Source: Mycobacterium sp. DL440
GTDB taxonomy: Bacteria; Actinomycetota; Actinomycetes; Mycobacteriales; Mycobacteriaceae
Direction of reading: 5' to 3'
Length of the DNA: 64,000 nt
Assembly: GCF_011745145.1 (NCBI RefSeq)
Contig: NZ_CP050191.1
Coordinates: 3,446,804-3,510,803, forward strand
Shown here: positions 58,532-64,000 of the stretch, one piece after another
Layout of the letters: every line of letters starts with the position of its first letter
Position numbering within the stretch: position 1 is the first letter of the stretch
Position numbers and translations under genes: made by a program
The notes under the pieces: generated by a model
The model's database searches: none
Seen by the model: the letters and a program-made list of their open reading frames with translations, nothing else
Told to the model about the DNA's origin: nothing

Positions 58532-59261
58532 AACCCGCACCGCGCAGTGTGTGGATCATCGGGTCGCGTCCGCTGTCGATCTTCTTGCGGAGATACGAGA
58601 CGTAGAGTTCGACGATGTTGGACCGGCCCCCGAAGTCGTAACTCCAGACACGATCCAGGATCTGGGCCTTGCTCAACACCCGCTTGGCGTTGCGCATCAT
58701 GAACCGCAGAAGCTCGAACTCGGTGGCGGTCAGTGTGATCGGGTCACCTGCGCGGGTCACCTCATGACTATCCTCGTCGAGCACGAGATCGCCGACGACG
58801 ATCTTGGCGCCGCCGTCTTCACTGGTCACCCCGGTACGCCGGAGCAGCGCCCGCAACCGCAGCACCACTTCCTCGAGGCTGAACGGCTTGGTGACGTAGT
58901 CGTCGCCGCCGGCGGTGAGGCCGGCAATGCGGTCCTCCACCGAATCCTTGGCGGTCAGCAGCAGCAGCGGCAGGCCGGGAATCTGTTCGCGGAGTCGGCG
59001 CAGGACGTCCAGACCACTCATATCGGGCAGCATCACGTCGAGGACGACCACATCGGGTGGGTTCTCCCGGGCCGCGGCGATCGCGCTCGCACCATCGCCT
59101 GCCGTGGCAATGTCCCAGCCCTCGTAGCGCAGCGCCATCGACACCAGTTCGGCTAGTACGGGCTCGTCGTCGACCACCAGGACCTGGATCGGTTTGCCAT
59201 CGGCGCGGCGCATGACGGCGCGCCCGGACTCGGAATCGGTGCCATTGGTCGTCGTGCTCAC
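58509..59261 (-). CDS. trcR: OmpR-type response regulator, TrcR-like
   Basis: The 250-residue protein has a receiver domain with phospho-acceptor Asp75 (VVVLDVMLPD) and Asp31-Asp32, Lys in DDYVTKPFSLEEV, and an OmpR/PhoP winged helix (about 155-250) with EFELLRFMMRNAKRVLSK and VSYLRKKID. The MRRADGKPIQVLVVDDEPVL start matches my memory of M. tuberculosis TrcR. The GTG at 59261 was chosen because mycobacterial TrcR has an N-terminal extension; the ATG at 59213 (MRRADG) is the alternative. Confidence 0.9.
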   Translation of the reverse strand: MSTTTNGTDSESGRAVMRRADGKPIQVLVVDDEPVLAELVSMALRYEGWDIATAGDGASAIAAARENPPDVVVLDVMLPDMSGLDVLRRLREQIPGLPLLLLTAKDSVEDRIAGLTAGGDDYVTKPFSLEEVVLRLRALLRRTGVTSEDGGAKIVVGDLVLDEDSHEVTRAGDPITLTATEFELLRFMMRNAKRVLSKAQILDRVWSYDFGGRSNIVELYVSYLRKKIDSGRDPMIHTLRGAGYVLRPAR

Positions 59262-59391
59262 CCGCTCATTATTCGCCCGCTCGTTAGGCCCAGACTGAGC
59301 GCTATCTATGCGCCCGCTGTGAAGAAATGCCATATCGGGGGCTGAGCCCGCACACAGCCGACGCACAGACAGCACCGGCAACGTGGACCGC

Positions 59392-59802
59392 ATGAGCATC
59401 CGAACCACAGTCGCCGCAGCAGGCATCGCGGCGGTTATTGCGGGACTCGGCGGCGCGGCGGTGTATGCCGCCACCGATACGCAGGGCCCGGGCGGCGGGC
59501 CGGGAATGGATGGGCGGCACTCCGGCCGGCCCGATCCCGCCACGATCCACAGCGAGGCAGTCCTGGCCGACGGCGGCGGCTACCGTACGGCGCTCACCCA
59601 GACCGGCACGATCACCGAGCTGAGCGCAACCTCGGTCACCGTGCGCAGCGACGACGGATTCACCCAGGCCTACGCCCTGCCGGACGCCGCCAGGCCCCGG
59701 TTCGGGGTCAACGACCGGGTCCTCATCCAGGCCACCGCCACCGGGCGGGCACCGGCGGACAAGCCAACCGTCACCAGCATCGGCGAGGCGCGCGCCCGTT
59801 AA
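59392..59802 (+). CDS. Secreted protein, DUF5666-like beta domain
   Basis: The 136-residue protein has a signal peptide (about 1-26, VYA then Ala) and a small OB-like beta domain with TGTITELSATSVTVRSDDGF and RVLIQATATG, a pattern seen in DUF5666 proteins. A Gly-rich segment (GPGGGPGMDG) follows the signal, like the Gly-rich loops of the neighbouring GT39 proteins. It is divergent from trcR across 130 bp, so it is a plausible target of that regulator. Its stop overlaps the next, convergent gene by 4 bp. Confidence 0.75.
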   Translation: MSIRTTVAAAGIAAVIAGLGGAAVYAATDTQGPGGGPGMDGRHSGRPDPATIHSEAVLADGGGYRTALTQTGTITELSATSVTVRSDDGFTQAYALPDAARPRFGVNDRVLIQATATGRAPADKPTVTSIGEARAR

Positions 59803-60038
59803 CCGTTGCCGTACCCATCGGGCAGCTCCACTTTCACCGTCGGCTTCGCGAAAGAGGTCTCGAGTTCGGTGGGGGCCGTTGACTTCGTCGCGGTTTCACC
59901 GACATTGACCGCCGGAACCGCTCGACTGCTCGGCGCCTCGGCCACCATGGCGCCGAATGCGCCCATCACTGCCAGTGCGATCGCTCCGACGCCGGCCATC
60001 GCGTACTTGGTCCGCTTGCTGCGGTCGTCTCCTGTCAC
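59799..60038 (-). CDS. Small exported protein, paralogue 1 of 3
   Basis: The 79-residue protein has a basic start (DDRSKRTKY) and a membrane/signal segment (about 13-35). A Thr/Pro-rich tail ends with KSTAPTELETSFAKP. It is the most diverged of three neighbouring paralogues (59799-60701), sharing the VNVGETxT and TxPTxxExSxAxP patterns. No family is known to me. It ends head-on into the DUF5666-like gene (4-bp overlap). Confidence 0.65.
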   Translation of the reverse strand: MTGDDRSKRTKYAMAGVGAIALAVMGAFGAMVAEAPSSRAVPAVNVGETATKSTAPTELETSFAKPTVKVELPDGYGNG

Positions 60039-60113
60039 CCGGACCTGCCTACCGGGGCCCGCGGGTCAGGTAAACCACCCGCCGTATGCACCGGCTGGCG
60101 AGATCAGTCGAGA

Positions 60114-60374
60114 TCAGTGTGGTGTGGCAAACCCCGGTGGCGTGGTCGCCGAGACCGTCGGCGAGGCCTTCGACGTCTCCGGGGCGGTCGGTGGAATCGT
60201 CGGAGTGACCGTGTTTCCAGTGGTGACAGCCGGCGGTTCGACCCGCTGTTGCGCTCCGATGAGGCCATCACCCAACCCCACCCCGACCACCGCCGTGGCT
60301 AACCCGCTGATCGCTCCGATCCCGGCGGCGATCAATTTGAGATTTCGCTGATTGTTTCCCTTCGCGCTACCCAA
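60114..60374 (-). CDS. Small exported protein, paralogue 2 of 3
   Basis: The 86-residue protein from a TTG start has GGAGG at 8 nt; the frame could also begin further upstream. It has a basic N-terminus, a hydrophobic Ala/Gly segment (about 14-36) and a Thr/Pro-rich tail with TVTPTIPPTAPETSKASPTV and an end PPGFATPH. The tail pattern matches paralogue 3 almost residue by residue (PPTAPExSxAxP, PxGFAxxH). Confidence 0.7.
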   Translation of the reverse strand: MGSAKGNNQRNLKLIAAGIGAISGLATAVVGVGLGDGLIGAQQRVEPPAVTTGNTVTPTIPPTAPETSKASPTVSATTPPGFATPH

Positions 60375-60443
60375 TGCGCTCACCTCCGCAGCGACGTATA
60401 GCCGCTGCGGCCGGAGGTGAAACCACAACGCCTCACCCGGCGG

Positions 60444-60701
60444 TCAATGCGTGACGGCGAACCCGGACGGCGGCGTGTAGCCCCTCATCGCAGGCACGGC
60501 CATCGACACCTCCGGCGCGGTCGGAGGCGTCGTCTCCGTGCTGGTCTGGCCGACGTTCATGTGGGATCCGGAAGCCAGGGGCTGTGCACCCATCCCCAGG
60601 TGAACGTCCGAGACCGCTCCGAACACGCCCAGCCCCACCACTGCCGCACCACCGGCGACTGCAGCGACCACTTTCACCTTATTCAGTCCGCTGACCTTCA
60701 T
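60444..60701 (-). CDS. Small exported protein, paralogue 3 of 3
   Basis: The 85-residue protein has a basic start (MKVSGLNKVKVV), a hydrophobic segment (about 11-30) and the tail VGQTSTETTPPTAPEVSMAV ending SGFAVTH. It is the best-formed of the three tandem paralogues, about 70 bp apart and all on the minus strand. Such small proteins could be membrane-anchored or released after signal cleavage; I cannot assign a function. Confidence 0.72.
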   Translation of the reverse strand: MKVSGLNKVKVVAAVAGGAAVVGLGVFGAVSDVHLGMGAQPLASGSHMNVGQTSTETTPPTAPEVSMAVPAMRGYTPPSGFAVTH

Positions 60702-60824
60702 GTATTTCAGTGAACGCCTGATTTCTATATCGAAGCTGTGAGCCCACTACCAGTTACCCACCGAGCACGGGCGCGCCGAACGCACACATTGCTGCGGTGA
60801 CCGGATTCCGGTTCCCTGCTGCTC

Positions 60825-60867
60825 TACCCTGTCTGGCATGCAGCCGTGGGCAGGGACGACCGGATGA
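60825..60867 (+). other. Candidate leaderless 9-residue upstream ORF before oppB
   Basis: TACCCT (60825-60830) ends 7 nt before ATG 60838, which opens a 9-codon frame MQPWAGTTG whose TGA (60865-60867) overlaps the oppB ATG (60864-60866) as ATGA. This is a plausible leaderless leader peptide coupled to oppB. No good -35 box is seen, so the promoter is uncertain. The GCAGGGA inside the frame could also serve oppB as ribosome-binding site. Confidence 0.35.
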
Positions 60868-61841
60868 CGCGCTTTCTGGCGCGCCGGCTGCTCAACTACA
60901 TCGTGTTGCTGGCCCTGGCATCGTTCCTGACGTTCACGCTGACGTCGCTGAACTTCAAACCCCTCGACAGCCTCGAGCAGCGCAATCCGCGGCCGCCGCA
61001 GTCCGCGATCGACGCCAAAGCCGCCGAACTCGGACTGGACCAGCCCATTCCGCTGCGCTACGCGAATTGGGCCGCCAACGCAGTCCGCGGCGACTTCGGC
61101 ACCACGGTGACCGGCCAACCGGTGGCCGACGAGTTGTGGCGACGCATCGGCGTGACCCTGCGGTTGCTCGTCATCGGCGCGATATCGGGCGCCGTCATCG
61201 GTGTGGTGGTCGGGGCCTGGGGTGCGATCCGCCAGTACCGACTGTCCGATCGCGTCATCACGGTGTTGTCCCTGTTGGTGATCAGCACGCCATCGTTCGT
61301 GATCGCCAACATGCTGATCCTGGCCGCGCTCAACGTGAACTCGATTCTGGGCGTTCAGATTTTCGAGTACACCGGCGAAACCGCGCCGGTGCCCGTCGGC
61401 GGCGCCTGGGACCAGTTCGTCGACCGACTGCAGCACCTCGTGCTGCCGACGTTCACGCTGGCGTTGATGGCCATCGCCGGCTACAGCCGGTACCAGCGCA
61501 ACGCGATGCTCGACGTGCTCGGCCAGGACTTCATCCGCACCGCGCGGGCCAAAGGGCTGACCCGGCGTCGCGCCCTGTTCAAGCACGGGCTGCGGACCGC
61601 ACTCATTCCGATGGCCACCCTGTTCGCCTACGGTGTGGCCGGATTGGTGACCGGTTCGGTGTTCGTCGAGAAGATCTTCGGCTGGCACGGCATGGGCGAA
61701 TGGGTGGTGCAGGGCATCGCCACGCAGGACACCAACATCATCGCGGCCATCACGGTGTTCACCGGCACCGTGATCCTGGTCGCCGGCCTGCTCTCCGACG
61801 TCATCTACGCGATGCTCGACCCGAGGGTGAGAGTCACATGA
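60864..61841 (+). CDS. oppB: Oligopeptide ABC transporter permease OppB
   Basis: The 325-residue permease is of the OppB/DppB type (six membrane helices), with the N-terminal MTRFLARRLLNYIVLLALASF and the EAA loop DFIRTARAKGLTRRRALFKHGL. It matches in length and sequence what I recall of M. tuberculosis OppB (Rv1283c). Its stop overlaps the oppC start (ATGA). The importer takes up short peptides, possibly glutathione-like ones. Confidence 0.94.
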   Translation: MTRFLARRLLNYIVLLALASFLTFTLTSLNFKPLDSLEQRNPRPPQSAIDAKAAELGLDQPIPLRYANWAANAVRGDFGTTVTGQPVADELWRRIGVTLRLLVIGAISGAVIGVVVGAWGAIRQYRLSDRVITVLSLLVISTPSFVIANMLILAALNVNSILGVQIFEYTGETAPVPVGGAWDQFVDRLQHLVLPTFTLALMAIAGYSRYQRNAMLDVLGQDFIRTARAKGLTRRRALFKHGLRTALIPMATLFAYGVAGLVTGSVFVEKIFGWHGMGEWVVQGIATQDTNIIAAITVFTGTVILVAGLLSDVIYAMLDPRVRVT

Positions 61842-62776
61842 CCCAGACCTCCGCTCCTACCGGTGACGCCGCCGCCGCCCGCTCGGGTCTGCACACCGAG
61901 CAATTCGCCACCCGGCGCACCCTGGTGTTCCGCCGGTTCCTGCGCAACTGGCCCGCCGTGGTTTCGCTGGCACTGCTCGTGATCATGTTCGTGGCCTGCT
62001 ACGCGCTGCCATCGGTGCTGCCCTACAGCTATTCGGACCTCGACTATTACGCGCTGCAAGAGCCGCCGTCGACCGACCACTGGTTCGGCACAAACGCGCT
62101 CGGGCAGGACATCTTCGCCCAAACCCTGCGCGGCATGCAGAAATCCATGCTGATCGGCCTCTGCGTGGCGTTCATCTCGACCGTCATCGCCGCCACGGTC
62201 GGCTCGGTCGCCGGATACTTCGGCGGCTGGCGCGATCGCACGCTCATGTGGATCGTCGACGTACTGCTGGTGGTACCCAGCTTCATCCTCATCGCGATCG
62301 TCACGCCGCGGTTGAGCCAGTCCGATCGGGTGTTCTGGCTGATCGTGCTGCTCTCGGCGTTCAGCTGGATGATCAGCTCCCGCATCGTGCGCGGCATGAC
62401 CCTGAGCCTGCGGGAGCGCGAATTCGTGTTGGCCGCCCGCTATATGGGTGTCAGCAGCCGGCGCATCATCGTGCGCCACATCCTGCCCAACGTGGCATCC
62501 ATCCTGATCATCGACACCGCGCTCAACGTCGGCGTGGCCATCCTGTCCGAAACCGGTTTGAGCTACCTGGGATTCGGCATCCAGGCGCCCGACGTATCGC
62601 TGGGTACCCTGATCGCCGACGGCACCAAATCCGCCACCACGTTCCCCTGGGTTTTCCTGTTCCCCGCCGGGGTGCTGGTACTGATCATCCTGTGCGCCAA
62701 CCTGATCGGTGACGGCCTGCGCGACGCCCTCGACCCGGGCAGCGGCCGGCTGCGCCGCAAGAAAGCACGCCGATGA
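61838..62776 (+). CDS. oppC: Oligopeptide ABC transporter permease OppC
   Basis: The 312-residue permease is of the OppC/DppC type, with an N-terminal cytosolic part, first helix (about 40-61), the soluble [20 protein letters not shown] loop and the EAA loop [24 protein letters not shown]. It overlaps both neighbours by 4 bp, so the three genes are translationally coupled. Confidence 0.95.
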   Translation: MTQTSAPTGDAAAARSGLHTEQFATRRTLVFRRFLRNWPAVVSLALLVIMFVACYALPSVLPYSYSDLDYYALQEPPSTDHWFGTNALGQDIFAQTLRGMQKSMLIGLCVAFISTVIAATVGSVAGYFGGWRDRTLMWIVDVLLVVPSFILIAIVTPRLSQSDRVFWLIVLLSAFSWMISSRIVRGMTLSLREREFVLAARYMGVSSRRIIVRHILPNVASILIIDTALNVGVAILSETGLSYLGFGIQAPDVSLGTLIADGTKSATTFPWVFLFPAGVLVLIILCANLIGDGLRDALDPGSGRLRRKKARR

Positions 62777-64000
62777 CCCGACTACTCGAAGTATCCGACC
62801 TGACGGTGGACTTCCCCACCGACGCCGACGCGGTACACGCGGTGCGGGGCCTGAACTTTCACGTCGACGCGGGTGAGGTGGTCGCGCTCGTCGGCGAATC
62901 CGGCGCCGGGAAATCGGCCAGTGCCATGGCAGTGGTCGGGTTGCTGCCCGAATTCGCCGAGATCTCCGGATCGGTGCGGCTACGCGGTGAGGAACTGGTC
63001 GGATTGTCCGACGCGCAAATGTCACAAGTCCGCGGTAACACCATCGGCACGGTGTTCCAGGACCCGATGTCAGCCCTCACCCCGGTCTACACCGTGGGCG
63101 ATCAGATCGCCGAGGCCCTCACTGTTCACCACCGCGACCTGGGCCGGCGCGCAGCCCGCACCCGGGCCGTCGAACTGCTGGAGCTGGTCGGCATCGCCCA
63201 ACCGGAACAACGCGCCCGATCCTTCCCGCACGAGTTGTCCGGCGGCGAGCGCCAACGCGTGGTGATCGCCATCGCCATTGCCAACGACCCCGACCTGCTG
63301 ATCTGCGACGAACCCACCACGGCCCTCGACGTCACGGTGCAGGCCCAGATCCTCGACGTGCTCAAGACCGCGCGCGACGTCACCGGCGCCGGCGTGCTGA
63401 TCATCACCCACGATCTCGGGGTGGTGGCCGAATTCGCCGACCGGGCCCTGGTGATGTACGCCGGCAGGGCCGTCGAGGACGCTCCGGTGGCCCAGCTGTA
63501 CGAGAAGGCCCGGATGCCCTACACCGTCGGCCTGCTCGGCTCGGTGCCGCGGCTGGATGCCCCGCAGGGCACCCGCCTGGTGCCCATCCCCGGTGCACCG
63601 CCGTCGCTCACCACGACGCCGCACGGTTGCCCGTTCGCCCCGCGCTGCCCGCTGGCCATCGACGCGTGCGAGGCCGCCGAACCCGAACTCATCGAGTTGG
63701 CGCCGGATCACCACGCTGCCTGCATCCGCACCGATCAGGTCAGCGGACGCAGTGCCGCCGAGATCTATCAGGTACCCAGCCCCGCCGGCACCACCGCTGA
63801 GAAACCTTCCGGCGACACCGATGTGGTGCTGCGGGTGCGCGAGCTGACCAAGACCTACAAGCTCACCAAAGGCGTGGTGCTACGCAGGCAGGTCGGTGAG
63901 GTCCGCGCGGTCGACAACGTCAGCTTCGACTTGCGCAGCGGGCGCACCCTCGGCATCGTCGGCGAGTCCGGATCAGGGAAATCCACCACCCTGCACCAGA
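62773..64000 (+). CDS. oppD: Oligopeptide ABC transporter tandem ATPase OppD (partial)
   Basis: This double ATPase (OppD-OppF fusion) is cut by the window end after 409 residues. The first domain has Walker A GESGAGKS (41-48), [33 protein letters not shown] and the oligopeptide-transporter C-terminal cysteine pattern [22 protein letters not shown]. The second begins near residue 350 and its Walker [10 protein letters not shown] is at about 397. Counterpart of Rv1281c; oppA should follow outside. Confidence 0.94.
   Translation, partial: MTRLLEVSDLTVDFPTDADAVHAVRGLNFHVDAGEVVALVGESGAGKSASAMAVVGLLPEFAEISGSVRLRGEELVGLSDAQMSQVRGNTIGTVFQDPMSALTPVYTVGDQIAEALTVHHRDLGRRAARTRAVELLELVGIAQPEQRARSFPHELSGGERQRVVIAIAIANDPDLLICDEPTTALDVTVQAQILDVLKTARDVTGAGVLIITHDLGVVAEFADRALVMYAGRAVEDAPVAQLYEKARMPYTVGLLGSVPRLDAPQGTRLVPIPGAPPSLTTTPHGCPFAPRCPLAIDACEAAEPELIELAPDHHAACIRTDQVSGRSAAEIYQVPSPAGTTAEKPSGDTDVVLRVRELTKTYKLTKGVVLRRQVGEVRAVDNVSFDLRSGRTLGIVGESGSGKSTTLHQ

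Noticed and set aside
60797..61837. In-frame extension upstream of oppC overlapping oppB
   Set aside because: It is an Arg-rich out-of-frame reading of oppB; the ATG at 61838 with ATGA overlap is the natural start.

Overview
The window is chromosomal DNA of a high-GC actinobacterium, almost certainly a rapidly growing Mycobacterium (Mycolicibacterium-type). Signs seen in the sequence are a MurA with Asp at the usual catalytic Cys position, an ATP synthase operon with a fused b-delta subunit and a gamma-subunit insert, a Rho with a very long disordered insert, GTG/TTG and likely leaderless starts, and a gene order that I recall from M. tuberculosis Rv1280c-Rv1315. Locus names and family matches are from memory; no search was run.

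Layout. 1-321: leader and three tandem promoters of an rRNA operon that continues leftwards out of the window. 322-26512 is nearly all on the minus strand and is core genome: murA, a cobalamin adenosyltransferase (plus strand), a DUF2550 membrane protein, the complete F1Fo ATP synthase operon (atpI-like, atpB, E, F, b-delta fusion, A, G, D, C), wecA, the threonylcarbamoyl-AMP synthase, prmC, prfA, rpmE, then an inserted acyl-CoA synthetase/TetR pair, rho, thrB, thrC, hom, lysA and argS. tRNA-Arg(CCG) follows at 26618.

26.7-46 kb is accessory: a 5'-truncated NTF2/SnoaL-like remnant, an acyl-CoA dehydrogenase-GntR operon with a perfect 24-bp operator, a sulfonate-type ABC transporter with an NtaA/SsuD-like flavin monooxygenase, a small secreted protein made of 11-residue repeats, a two-component system with a DUF4097-like envelope protein, two VOC proteins, an alpha/beta hydrolase/TetR pair with two phased operators, an Rrf2 regulator, an isochorismatase-like hydrolase and a small unrecognised protein family.

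46-64 kb: sulfate activation (cysD, cysNC, cysQ), an MFS exporter, a thioesterase, beta-carbonic anhydrase, a GT39-GT2/GtrA-GT39 envelope glycosylation cassette next to a TrcRS-like two-component system, four small exported proteins (three of them tandem paralogues), and the start of an oligopeptide ABC operon oppB-oppC-oppD, cut by the window end.

The most interesting less-explained items are the FPGK-repeat secreted protein, the tandem small exported paralogues beside the glycosylation cassette, short upstream ORFs ending on the start codons of rho and oppB, and the unrecognised protein at 44829-45566. I found no CRISPR array, insertion sequence, prophage or obvious defence system.
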